Assembly: GCA_905331475.1 (NCBI GenBank)
Contig: CAJNYU010003357.1
Coordinates: 1-64,000 of the forward strand
Direction of reading: 5' to 3'
DNA length: 64,000 nt
Source: Rotaria socialis
Taxonomy: Eukaryota; Rotifera; Eurotatoria; Philodinida; Philodinidae
Position numbers and translations under genes: made by a program. Below the pieces are notes generated by a model, which was given only the letters and a program-made list of their open reading frames with translations, had not been told where the DNA came from and made no database searches. Shown in pieces: positions 12,068-24,485 of the stretch (positions are counted from its first letter, which is position 1; each line of letters starts with the position of its first letter).

Positions 12068-13489
12068 ATGTCTGGTCGCCATCACCATCCTCATTCTTAT
12101 CATCATCATCGTCGATGTTTCTCATTGAAACGAACGAGTGAATTCGCACAATATTGGTTACATGAACGTTCGTCATCTACATCTCGTCGACATCAGTCGC
12201 TCAAACGTGATAGTTCATCGATTGTCGACATTAGTCTGAAGGTAGTTTTCATTGATATTGTTGATCGATATTACGGATTTAATCATCCTTTTCCTTAAAA
12301 ATATTAGATATGGTATCTAGATTATTTTAATATGTTATTCTCGATAGATATATTGACGCACGATTGATTTTATATTTGTAGAACATCGGCCCAAGAATGG
12401 CCAAAAAAAATTATGATCTCCTATTCAAATTATTATTGATCGGCGATAGTGGCGTAGGAAAAGTAAGTCATTTATATATAATAAATACAATTGAACTACT
12501 TCATTTTTCCTGTATCATTATTTTTACAGACTTGTATTTTATTTCGATTTTCTGATGATTCATTTAATGCGTCGTTTATCTCTACGATTGGAATTGATTT
12601 TAAAATAAAAACAATTGAGCTTGATGGACGCAAGATAAAATTACAGATATGGTAAGAGTTGAGCTGCATTAAATTGATGACAATAAATACGTATTAAAAT
12701 AATAGATAATACTGTCTTCTAATTCTATATATAACATGTGCCTCAGGGGAAGTAATCTCTGCATGCACTTGTAAAGATAATCATCGTTACCTGTCTTCTA
12801 AATCATTGAATTCTAGTACGTGCGATGTAATCTCTTCTTATTTCAGCAGACATAATCTAAAACTTGTAATAGATTAGAATTGAGTGATCACTACAATTCA
12901 CTTCCTGTGATTGATACAAGTAGAAAAAGATGACCAACATACAGTTGTCTAACTTGAGTTTCATTAATTCTAATTTTTTTCTTGGTATTATTTAGGGATA
13001 CTGCCGGTCAAGAAAGATTTCATACTATAACTAGTAAGATTAATTTATTTGTTCGTAAGATAAGATTTGGAAAGAATTAAAAAATTCTAATTTTTAGCAT
13101 CTTACTATCGTGGGGCAACAGGAATCATGCTTGTTTATGATGTGACGCAAGCCAGATCCTTTGAAAATATAAACAAATGGCTACGTAATATCGATGATCA
13201 CGCGTCGGACGATGTCGTTAAAATGCTTGTCGGTAATAAGTGCGACATGGACGATAAACGTTGTATTACACGAGCACGTGGTGAAGCGCTAGCACGAGAA
13301 CATGCAATACCATTTCTTGAAACATCTGCAAAAAATAATGTTAATGTTGAAAAAGCGTTTTTCGAAATGGCAAGACTAATACTTAAAAAGACTCCGGTAA
13401 ATTCTACTGAAGGTACATCGGGAATCTCGCCGGGTCTATCGCAAGGTAACAGACAATCAAATCAATCAAATTGTATGAATTGCATGTAG
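12068..13489 (+). CDS. RAB10: Rab GTPase, RAB10-like, with possible His-rich N-terminal extension
   Basis: Small GTPase of exocytic and recycling vesicle traffic. The conserved protein starts at ATG 12397 and joins exons 12397-12462, 12530-12651, 12996-13033 and 13098-13489 into 205 aa. Nucleotide-binding motifs are GDSGVGKT (16-23), WDTAGQE (63-69), NKCD (122-125) and TSAK (151-154). [26 protein letters not shown], the switch II region and WLRNIDDHA with KCDMDDKR favour RAB10 over RAB8/13. An upstream exon 12068-12241 (58 codons, rich in His, Arg and Ser) splices by GT-AG (12242-12381) in phase and without stops onto five codons before ATG 12397, so a 268-aa form is possible. The C-terminus ends in CMNCM, not a standard CC, CXC or CaaX prenylation signal. 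Confidence 0.9.
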
Positions 13490-15450
13490 AACGGATTGAA
13501 ACGAGAAAAAAATACACAAATCAGTCAATGTATAATCTTAAATCAGTCAGTACAGAAAAAACAAATTCAAAGATTTATTCGGTCGTAAAATTCATGTCGT
13601 CGCATTTTTTTTCTATATCTGTTGTTAATTCTATTGTTTCTCTCTTTAAACAGATGCTGTTGCATGTGTAATTTTTCTTTGTTTATCAATTGGTATCTGG
13701 ATATGTTAATATAAAATTGAAAATTTCAGAGAAAAATCAAAATCAAAAATTCATTTGTACACTTGATCTTTACTGTTTGTTATCAACTTATGATAAAGAA
13801 AACAAACGAATGATCGACTATTGGCCATTCTAGAAAATGAAATATATTTTTCTGACTTCTCTACATCATATATTATTGAAAGATACGAATAGAGAAAGAG
13901 AAGAGTGACTAAATTTATTCTTTCTTGACAAATCGTTCATTAAAATTTCTGTTTCTTTTGGCTTCCCGTACGAAGGAATGCCATCAGGCATCTGTAAATA
14001 TTATAAGTTTTCACGAAAAGAGAGAAAACTTGTCGATCAGCATCGATTCCATTGAGATGAAAAGATAAAATCTGTTTTTCAACGAGTTTGCTAAGTTTTC
14101 TATGCTCAAAGGTATGATGATCTTTCACTTTTTTCTGCAAATGAACCGTTGTTACATACTTTCAGCGTTGTTGAGTTTATTTAAATTCATGATGTCATTT
14201 GAATTGTGTTGCTTATTTTCAATCACTGAATCTCTAGATAAAGTCTTGAGGAAGATGCACAGAAGGATTACGTTTGCTTAAACCTGTAATAGAAATAATT
14301 GGCACGATGAAAGATTTGAGAGATGTTCATTCATGTGGCACGATGACATTTCCGAAGACCATCCTCAGTTAGAATGCAATTGTTTTTTCTGAGCCCAATA
14401 AGTCTATGCTCTCTGTCCGTATCGCTCGAGACATATCCGATGCATTATTTACACAGTTATCTGTATTTATGAAATGATGCTTAAGATTGCCTACGCATTC
14501 ACTGACGTGTTTTAAATAAATTGTGAAGAATGATCGGGTGTGTTGGCAGAAATTGGCACACTCAATCTCGAGAACAGAATCAATAGATCTATTAAAATAG
14601 AATACCGTAGGGATCTCACGAAACTTGTTTTCTATTTCATGAAAATTTCAATTTTCAAGTTTCAAGTTTGACACTACTGGAAATTCTAAAATGTGTACAC
14701 AAAATACTTTCTTACTGATTTTTTCTATTGTGCTTTCTACATCGTCTCTTTGTGTTTCTACAACTACGTCATGTAAAACTATATTACTATTTATGCACCG
14801 ATTTAATTCGCTGACTCATTACTCAATTCAATGTAGTATTCTCTATTTACATCTACTCTGGAAGTTATCCTTCAATTATAAGTTTGCCACCCATACTTCG
14901 TCCATAAATCTGAATATTTCTCTTTAATTTATGCCATTTGTTTTTGTTTAAGTCATTTATTTGAGGAAAGATATATGGGCTCCTCAAAAGAGAACGTTAG
15001 CGGCTATTTACTTTTGCCATTAGAGATTGAAAAACAACACTTTCTGAAAATTGCTTGTACATCGAGAATTTCGATGGGTTTTTTGGCTACTTCGTTTTAG
15101 CTCGATCAGAATTGAAATTCTAATAATGAAGTCTACTTTGATTTTGATGTTTAGTAGTGAAATTTCAAGAGCTGTTCTATGAACATTTTTCGATTTTCAA
15201 CGTCTGAGAAGATCTAAAATAACGATTTCGTTTACGATGGTGATATCGTTTGAGGTTTTCCTTATTTACGAATGAAACCTTTTATATATATATATAGTAA
15301 ACTACTGCAGAACTCATTGAAATTCATTTAGTCATGTTTATTGAAGTATGGTAATGTGAGAATTAGTATTAAGAATGTTTATAATGATTATGAAGAGAAA
15401 ACTGCAAGCACAATTTATGCTATTAATACAGATATAACTCTTTGAACAAT
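13490..15450. other. Intergenic, no gene recognised
   Basis: About 2 kb of AT-rich sequence. The short frames at 13940-14140 and 14691-14927 show no family features. A short TA run lies at 15284-15297. Confidence 0.5.
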
Positions 15451-16653
15451 TTAGCCTGCGTTTCCAATGTAGAATGGGCCGGATTCAATGCCACACATGT
15501 TGACACCGCGTCGAATTCGAAAATAGCCACTATCACCCCAGCTGGTTCCCCAACTATTGCGCACTTTCCAATATGGAATGTTTGTTGCAGTATCAACTCC
15601 GTATCCAACAATTACAACAGCATGGTTAGTCGACGTTACTGATGTCGGACATCCAGCTGCCTGAAAAATACCACTTCTGTAAGCGTTAAATGCCAAGGAG
15701 GTCTGCCTGCCTGATGCCGTATTGTCGCCAACAAACAGCGACACCCAGAGAGGACCATAGTCAATCAGCGCTTGTTGCATAGCGACAGCATTATTTACTG
15801 AAACTCGAGCGTAGGCAAGAGTTCCGAATCGCGTTCCACCACCTGTTGCACTCCTGAATGCACATCGACTGGCTACGCCCTTATAAGTATAAAATGTTTC
15901 ACTATTTACTTGCCAAGTGTTACTCTTCAGATAATTGAATGTATTAGTAAAGTAACCCCCATCACAACCATTATCCATTCTTGAGCAGTCAACGATCTGC
16001 TGTTCACTCAGAGCTGTTTTACTCTTTGCTTGTAAAGAATGTAGAAATTCGAGCAAAGTGATAAAAGCAAATGCGTAGCATGATCCACATTGCCCTTGAC
16101 TTTTAATAGGTAAAACCTTTAACATGAAAATGCGATTGTTATGATTTTAAACAGAATCAATACTTACTACTGGTACACTTGTTCCTGCGACTACTCTTTC
16201 GGTATAGTCAAAGGATGCCGGCGGAGTTGCCCTACCTTGTGCTACTTTCCCGTTCCACGTCAATAAACGCTGACCTTTTTTGAGGCTTGTATTTTTGATG
16301 GATTCTTCAGGTATTTGAACACCGCGTAACCCTGCCAGTTCATCCGGCGTCCAATCTGAAAATTCATTGAGACTGAGATTATATGTTTCATCGCCTTGTT
16401 GATGATGATAGACAATAGCGTTCAGTGTTTCATTGAATGAGTTTAAACGAAGATTTTCTTCAGATTCCGATTTTGGACGATGATTTAATTCTGCCTTGTA
16501 CAAACTGAATAGGCCCTTGACAGCATTGTTCTTGACTCTAACAGAACTTTTTCCGGAGAGCGAAGTTAAGAATGATTGTAGTGCAACATCCAGATCAGCA
16601 GCAACCATCCCAAAACCAACCATAATAATCAAGAGCAAAATGAATTTCGTCAT
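15451..16653 (-). CDS. Secreted papain-family (C1A) cysteine peptidase, cathepsin-like
   Basis: A lysosomal or secreted cysteine protease, 383 aa from two exons, 16653-16168 and 16116-15451, split by a 51-nt intron with a GTAAGT donor. A hydrophobic signal peptide (MTKFILLLIIMVGFG) supports the start at 16653 over an upstream in-frame Met. An I29-type inhibitory propeptide follows, with NEFSDWTPDEL. The mature domain has the oxyanion Gln169 and nucleophile Cys175 in QGQCGSCYAF, His327 in TNHAVVIVGYG and Asn349 in VRNSWGTSWGDSGYF. The Trp normally after the nucleophile is Tyr. The propeptide-mature boundary lies near the exon junction. A TATA box sits about 50 nt upstream. The lineage (L-like or another) is not settled. 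Confidence 0.92.
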
Positions 16654-16701
16654 TTTGAAAGTGTTTTGAAGTACAGCGATATTTCTGCAAATTGCTATCG
16701 G

Positions 16702-16710
16702 CTTTTTATA
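16702..16710 (-). promoter_or_regulatory. TATA box of the cysteine peptidase gene
   Basis: TATAAAAAG on the minus strand, 49-57 nt before the ATG at 16653. This spacing would give a short 5'UTR of about 20 nt. Position and match to the consensus are the only evidence. Confidence 0.6.
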
Positions 16711-16749
16711 GTCAAAGGTTTGTTGTGTGGACCCTTTTCCACCCACCAA

Positions 16750-19700
16750 TCTAAGAGAAAAACGAAAAAGTAACCAATTAGAAACGGATCAGCTCTTCTC
16801 TTTCAATGGAAATATCATTCTGATTCATTTTTGTGTATGATTGCATTAAATTTTCTTCATAAACAGAAATTGCGAGTGAAAATAAATCCGCTTGAAAACT
16901 GAATTCGAACAAATGCTTATATTGCATGAATCAGTCGATATTGTTGAAGTTCTTCTTGCTTTTATGAAGTTATAGACGTAGTTGTGAATGAAGTGGATGT
17001 GTTAAATTCCAACACGAGGCATATTTAGGAAGAGAAGAGTGTGCAAAAGTAAAAAACTGTGATAGTTTACTAAATTTTAATAGGCTTTGCTTATAAATGC
17101 AAAGCCTCAAAAGACATAAATACCATAAAAGGCTTGATAAAACACTTTTCAAGGTTAAATATTTCAACATGTTCCTTTAACAACCTTTTCAGGGATCGAA
17201 AATGGAAAAGGTTTCGCAAGATATCAATATTAGAGTACAATACGCTACTATAACTTCATCGAACGAGACAAAATCAATATAAAATAAATGAGGAAACATC
17301 GGATTCGCATCCGATTGTTATGTGTACTGCAAAAACTGAGTCGAAGTATATATGTTTTGAATAATTCTGAGAAAACAATTTTTTTTTGAAAAATCCTTGT
17401 AACCCCCCCCTGAAGGATTGACAATTTTTTCGATAACTCAGCCATTTCTTGACGGATCCTTATCATCTTCGAGCTCGACTGAGATCACTCTGTGTACAAA
17501 ATTTCAAGACAAACGGATGAGGCTTTCAAGAGTTATCGTGTTAACGGCCGGACACACTGACCGAATCTAGTGTACTCACTTTTTGAGTACACAAAAAAGA
17601 ACTAGAAATGTAACCAAAATAAACGTGTACAAATCGGATTTAAATGTCTGATTCAAGAAAATTCAAAAAAAAGACTAGTCTACCTGTTTTTTCCATGCCA
17701 TATTTTCCAATGAAGCTGATCTTACAGAGAAAAGTGATAAATCAATATTTTATGATTGTTTGTTTGATAGTGAAGAATATATGGTTTGAATACTTTTTCG
17801 TTCTGTAACAATATTTTTCAATGAGCCATGTTCATACTCCACTAGTGTTATCAGACAAAAACAAATTCTTTTCACATGGTAAGGATATTTTTAAGTCATA
17901 ATTGGTGAAATAGTTAACACAGTAAGAAATAGAAGTGATATCTATGATAAAACAGATTATTGAAAACCAAAGAAAACATGTGCGTTGATATGTTAACTTT
18001 ACTGTTGCCTGATTTGACCATATAGTTCGTAATGTTACTCAGTTAGCAGATTTTTGAAGGTGTTATATCAAATACAGAAGCCAGACTAGAATGAAAAGTG
18101 GATGATCGTAACATTCTTAGAAACTATCTTTGCTACTTGAATTTCAAGTATGAGTATCTGTTATCGATTGCCATATCGCGCTTTTCAAGCAATTCCTCCG
18201 ACCTTAGAGTTTACAATAATCCAGTCATTCGTGCTAAAACTTCATTGCAGTAAATGCTACCGTACATTCCGCCTTGGATGTGCAGTATCGATTGTGTCTA
18301 AACGTTTATGCTGCATTATAAACTCCACTTTACAATAATTTCTGAGAAGATTTACGAGTTCTCCTTACACAAGAATAAGTTTTCATAGTAATGTTAGACA
18401 GATGATAATCAACTTATATTTTGATTGCTCTCATTCTTTCAGTACATGTTAAATCATTTACTCCATCCTGTCAGGCTCTATGCTACCAAAGATCTAATTG
18501 TATCCATGACTCCAAAAACCGGTCGAATCAATTGAGTTAACTCACCGATGTGTTATTCTACTAACGCATGGGCAATATCATTGTTTGTGATCAAATATAG
18601 TGAAATCCTTGCTATTGATGAGAAACGGACTTGGTGATTCTCTTAATCAAGTTTACTCTCCAATCTAACTTGTTGTTGATCAAAGACAAGTCTTTGCAGA
18701 AGTAGTTAAATCATCGTCACAGTTACGGATATTCCCTGATAGAGTTGAGTGATAGTAAAGGACTGTCTGTCTATATGTTGGCTTAAGAATGCAATACGGG
18801 ATAGTATTATTCTACATGGAATCTTCAAGATGGAGAAGAAACTCGATTGAACCATACTGTGGTTCTTTTTTAAGATTGACATTTCAATCTCTCTGTGGCC
18901 GATCATTACAATCATCAAAGTCTAATGATTTAGTTTCGAACAGACCATTAGAGGTGTTCAGTTGCTTTTTCTTCTTTCTCTCGAATTAATTAAAAAGACA
19001 AATATAGGCATTTAACAAGCATTGTCAGGCAGGAATAATTTTTATTTCTATTATTATATGTGCCAAAGAAAAAAACATTACTGGTGGAAGTGTAATAAAA
19101 ACAAAAAACCTGCTAAAGATTTCCATACTTATCTAAACACTTCATGGTCCGTTGTACGTAGGAAATAAGAATCTCACTGTCATCTACATTCACATTCAAA
19201 GCTAAACAGTCATACACGAAACACAACTCTGGCCGACTCTGGCACATACCTTTACATTCTGTTAACAATTAAAATACTTCAATGCTTTTCGTTTTGATAG
19301 CAATGAATTCATCTCTATTTATGTACTCCCACGTGATCTTCAAAATAGAGTGATGATCCAAAATCGAAATCAAAATTGAAATCTCAGTTTAAAATAAAAA
19401 TTCAATACCTTTAGTCATAGATCACTATCTTATTCTAGATTTGTTACGCACTCATTCCTGTTCTTCACTCTCGACCCTACGGCATAAGTCTTTTTTCTTT
19501 CGTTTATTTCACTGCAGGTATTCTTTCGTTGTATTCATGTGTTTCACTACTCTTGCCAGGTTTCTCTAGTTAGATAAGCCAGTCTAGATTGTTACCATAC
19601 AAAAATCAGTGTTGCAAAGTAAAAGTATAATTTAGTATATTTTTTATTTGATCAATCACTGGTAGAAAATGTTTCATTAAAAAATTCACTACTGGAAAAT

Positions 19701-19879
19701 AATTTTGCAACCGAATGATACACATACTATTTAATACAAATGCACAAAAGCTTTCTCTGTTTCATGTACAATAATGAACACAAGTTTAAAGTCGACTTGT
19801 CTATATGGCTTTTCATTCCAACTATGATGGCCTGCAATATTGCACTAGTTGGAACGCAAACTATGAATATGTTGTTATT
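16750..19879. other. Intergenic, no gene recognised
   Basis: About 3.1 kb of AT-rich sequence. Short frames at 17248-17466, 18150-18338 and 18706-18989 are unconvincing. A C8 tract lies near 17403. Confidence 0.45.
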
Positions 19880-21641
19880 TTAATCGAATATATTAGGAGT
19901 TACTCTTCCTAATACGGATCGAAAAGCACGTTCTATACTGTTTAGATTCGGTGCTGCAACTGGATATCGACATAATGGGCACGTATCTCCTGCTCGTAAA
20001 GTATCTAGCATACAATCGAAATGAAACATGTGATGAGCTGGGCAAGGCCACTGAGCAAAGCGTTGCTTTACATGGTAGTCTTCACGACAAATAGTGCATG
20101 TTTCATCTAGTAAATTATCGTTGGCTATCTGAGAAGCAGACAAACGAAATTCTGCAATAAAGCGTGGCGATGCTGATCGTATGCCATCCAATACTCGATT
20201 AATATCGTTTCCATATTTATCTTGTTGATATTGAGCCTCTTCTTCAGTCAGAAATTCCAGTAGACTTTGCCGTTCCGCCTCCCTCCGACGGTTCAACTCG
20301 TTTTGCTCAAAACTAAAAACGATACAAGAAGTTTTTAATTCTTTTGATCGTCATAATTTAAGAAGTACTTTAAACATACCGATATCGATACTCTTCATTA
20401 AAAGCCATCAATCGTTCGTGCAACCAATCTGCTGGTTCCCAATTTCTATTATATTGATATGTAGGAAAAGAAAAGGAGCTGCCATGATCATTATTAAGCA
20501 CAATGCAATCCGATCTGACAGTATCAATCTCATGAATAGGGAAAATATTGATTGGGGTATCTTCATAAAATTGTCGAAGAATGGGTTCCCTGTATTCATT
20601 TAAATCTACCATTAACACAGCAAGATATTCATTATCTACTAAAAACAGATGATTCCCATGATTATTCTCACTAGTTGTATGTAATAAAAGTTGGTCTAAT
20701 TGATTTACACAGTCTATATTTGCTTTTTTCATTTGTTTTTGAGTATAACGATGTACAATTTGAAATCGCGGAAATATAAGAGTAACACCGGCAACAACGA
20801 GATATACAACATCTTTGAATAGAAGACAGACGATGATGCAGAGAAGAATGTAGGAACATGAAGGAGTATAGAAAAATGAAGCATTGAATATTCGAAGATC
20901 TTCGTGATATCGATAGGCTTCATATTTATATGACGGAAAAAAATATTCATTTGTCGGTCGGTAAAGATATCCGATTAGAATACCACATTTTATGATAACT
21001 TTTCTATTGAATTCTTTTGGATTTTGATTATAGATATTTTCAATATTTTTGATATACATCGATTTTTCAGACCACTGCATGAATTCTGACGATGAAACGT
21101 TCAGCTGCTGAATAATGCATCTTAGTGTATTTGTGCTAAAGGATTGAAAATCATATGGGTAACGTATTTCAGAGTAGAAGTGTTCAGGCGGCGCAAATCT
21201 AATGTACAATACCATATTTGATTTATCAATAGTTCCTTCTAGAACACGATTGAGTGTATACTGCAATTTGCCATCCGAATAATGACCATTAAACACTCGA
21301 ATTGTATTTTTAATATTTTGATCAATGGCATTCCTACCCAGCTCAATTTGAACGTACTCAGGATCAGTGAAAAAAAAACGAGATGATAAAAATGCTTGAT
21401 AGCCAAATAGCTTATAGCTTGTTTCTAAATGATTTCTAAATTGATTCAATTTCATTGGAAATGGACCTTTCCATGCATTGTATACTCGATTCGGACATCG
21501 AAATACGAGCATTACCAAAAAATAAATGCAAACGTAGCATAAGATTTTTGGAATAGAATTTATGTACAACTTCCGATTTTCTCGAAGATGTTGATCGTGA
21601 ATACGTTGCAACAATGATGAACAAGACGAGTATTGTTGCAT
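19880..21641 (-). CDS. Membrane-anchored RING-H2 finger protein, probable E3 ubiquitin ligase
   Basis: A 564-aa protein from exons 21641-20380 and 20312-19880 (67-nt intron, phase 2). An N-terminal helix near residues 31-49 (ILCYVCIYFLVMLVF) and a hydrophobic pair around 255-290 suggest membrane anchoring. Between them is a roughly 200-residue region with N-glycosylation sequons (NVSS, NASF) that I do not recognise. After the second membrane segment comes an acidic and charged cytosolic part, then a RING-H2 domain near the C-terminus: C493-T-I-C496, the CPAHHMFHFDC core with its two zinc-ligand His, and C532-P-L-C535. The layout suggests ubiquitination at an internal membrane. The N-terminal half may be lineage-specific. 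The RING call is firm, substrate unknown. Confidence 0.85.
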
Positions 21642-24485
21642 GACTTAAACAAATGTTCGTTGATTACGTCAGTGTAATAGGAACAAGAGAAAAGAAGAAG
21701 TGAAAAGTGAAAAGAAAATATTGTATTTGAGTTACCAAAATGGAATAAAGTACACTTTATTTTACTGTATTACTCACACAATAGGAAAAAGCTTGTTTTT
21801 GACGGTAGGATGATTAATACTGGTAAATGTACATGACTCAATGGGTTTTTCCTCTATTACTCATTTCATTCCATGTACAGTTTTCATCTATGAGCAAGTT
21901 TCACATTTTAAGTTAAAATGTGTCGCAGATGCAACGACGAAAATATGTCTCAAAAGAAATTGCTGCTAACAAATTTGTTTCGTTCTGTGTGACGACCAGC
22001 GCCCTGCGTAGTTAAGTGTTATTGACTCCGACTCCGACTCCGATTTTAATTCTGTTTTTGACAAAAAAATCTTTTGTTGATTTGGATTTTTACTTGGAAA
22101 AAAATTGTTTTAGGTAACTCTGACTCTGTTGGAGTCGGGTTTTGGAGTATCGATTCACCCTTCATGGTAAAAGAAGATCGTAGAATACTAAACCCTTCGC
22201 GGAGAGTTTAGTATTTTACTATTTTGTTTAAAATGCTTTACTTCTTGCACAAGGCTCTACATGGAGAACTCGATTGAATATACAAAACTTGTCTATGTGA
22301 CGATTTCTGACAGAAGAAGTGCTTGCATTGATGGAACTATGGTTTATTTGATTTCTTGATGTTATGAATCGTGCCGATTACACAAAGAACACACATTTAA
22401 ATTCTCAACCATCCGAGAGCAAGAAAGAGAATGAAAGCTAAGTATAAACGTAAACGATATTCAAAATAAATAAAAAGAAACATAGAGAAAGAGCAAAATC
22501 CGCGGTAAGGACAAAATAACAGTCACGCTTAACTTTGAGCGTTACAATTTATTTTTGTACAAAATTTTTGTTTAGATTATTTCTCAATTATTAATTAGTC
22601 AACAGCCTGTTCATCTCGGTCATTTATCGAGGTGAACCAATCTTAAAGTTGTCTGGTAGAAAACCGAACATGTGACCTATTTGAATTTTCAAGAATAAAC
22701 CGATCATATAAAATAAAAATCTAAAACTTTTTCATCATTTGTTTAATAAACAATATAAAAAATGTATTGTAGCTAGTGAATTCAAGCATGTTCTCAGAAT
22801 GTGTCGTGAATCACAATATATGCGACAAATATGTACTCAATGTGACATTCAGAAGTCATTTCCTTTTTTTTTCAATTATACGAAGCATAATCAGCTTCTT
22901 TGAAGTCAATAGTAGTTGATACCATCGAGACACTTGTGAGTGAAATTTCTAAGGGCTAACAATGCTAAGTATGATGCAATTGCTTTCTTGAGGGTGTTAC
23001 AGTCATATCCTGTGTGTAGATGGTGATAGATCCATGTTTCTGTGCTGTACACGTCAAACTCTTTTTAGATCGTGTTCCACAGAATTTAGTCCAGACTATT
23101 AATTATTCTACCAAACCAATTGAACCTTGTTTTAGTCTAAATAAAACATAACGCCAAAGTCAAAAGAATATTGGATGGGGGTCGATCACATAGTGAACGA
23201 CTTGTGCCAAGAATTATTAACAATAGTAAACGATTCGGTATTAATACTGAGTGACTCTGTGTAATAATTGCTAAAAGCTCCAATTTTAAGAATATGGATA
23301 TCCACCATTCTCTCCATATTTCTCTTATTCGTTTGGCCATTCAACTTAAATTCTTTTCCAGAAGATTCCTAGTTAAAATTTCTAAAAATTCCACAGTTTT
23401 ATTAAGATAAAGCTGGTAAATTAAAGATTTTCTCATTTGTTATGTTTTCGAAGCCTGTGTAAAGTTACATCAAGGAAATAGAACAGTGATTAGAATAACT
23501 ACAAAATGCTCTTCGCACGAAATAAAGAATGGAGCAAAGCGACCATGCTATGTCTTTGTATGTATGTGAAACACAATGAAGTGTTATTGAACAACAATAT
23601 GCACTATAGAGGAAAGTGAAAATTGCATACTATTCAGATACTATTGGTTTAAAAGTTGAAAGTTAAAAATTTCAATTGAATTCAAGTTTGACGTATATGG
23701 CATGACGTATCTTTCTGTTGTTACAAGTTAATCAATGGTATTTCCTCGATATAACAGTTTCATTATATAACTCTTCATCATACATTCATTTTCTTCACTT
23801 TTCAAAGCTCACAATAACCATATAAGTAACTTTTGGTTTTTTAATTTACATTTTATATTGATTAAAACATAAAGCATGCATTGGTCAATCATTGCTACTA
23901 GTTTCCTATTTAATTACTGCAATAATAAGACTTGCTTTTTCAATAGTTAGAAGTTTTTGAAAACAAAATCTCCATAGATCTCTTCTCATTCAATCGGAAC
24001 TTAATGAAAGAAAATTCAAATAAATATTCTCACTGAACCTGATTCCATCGTTCATATTTCGACCATTCTCGCTTGCCTTCCGTATTCGAGGATATAAGTG
24101 TGGATCGGTGTGCTCGTTTTGCTGCATCATTTTCATTGGTGCATACCCGCACTCACACTCGCAAGATAGTTGCGTTCTTGAATTATTCAAAAAATAAGTC
24201 ACGTGCACTATATTTCAAAACGGACAATAGTATTGGCTATTGTGAAAAACAAATTTTTGTTTTCTCGTAACTTGTGTCACCCTCACCTTTAAGCAACATG
24301 TAGTGCGGTAGTGCAACAATTACGTCCTTGCAACTATTGAAATGAACATTATCTACCTGTATACATGACTCATCTTTATGACTGCGGCTACTGGCAAATT
24401 TTATGTTGGTCATGCAGAGATAAAGAATAATTTCTGCATTACAAGCGTCAAGGTTTGTTTCAATTAAAAATAAATTCTTGTACGA
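21642..24485. other. Intergenic, no gene recognised
   Basis: About 2.8 kb. At 22027-22150 there is a run of GACTCC units and a later GGAGTC in inverse orientation. A 10-bp-stem hairpin (AATACTAAAC / GTTTAGTATT) lies at about 22184-22214. No gene seen. Confidence 0.45.

Noticed and set aside
14691..14927. Hydrophobic frame starting MCTQNTFLLIFSIVLS
   Set aside because: Looks like a signal peptide only by AT-rich composition; no conserved domain and no exon partner.
16654..16749. Upstream extension of the cysteine peptidase frame
   Set aside because: It lies over and downstream of the TATA box, and the signal peptide begins at the internal Met.
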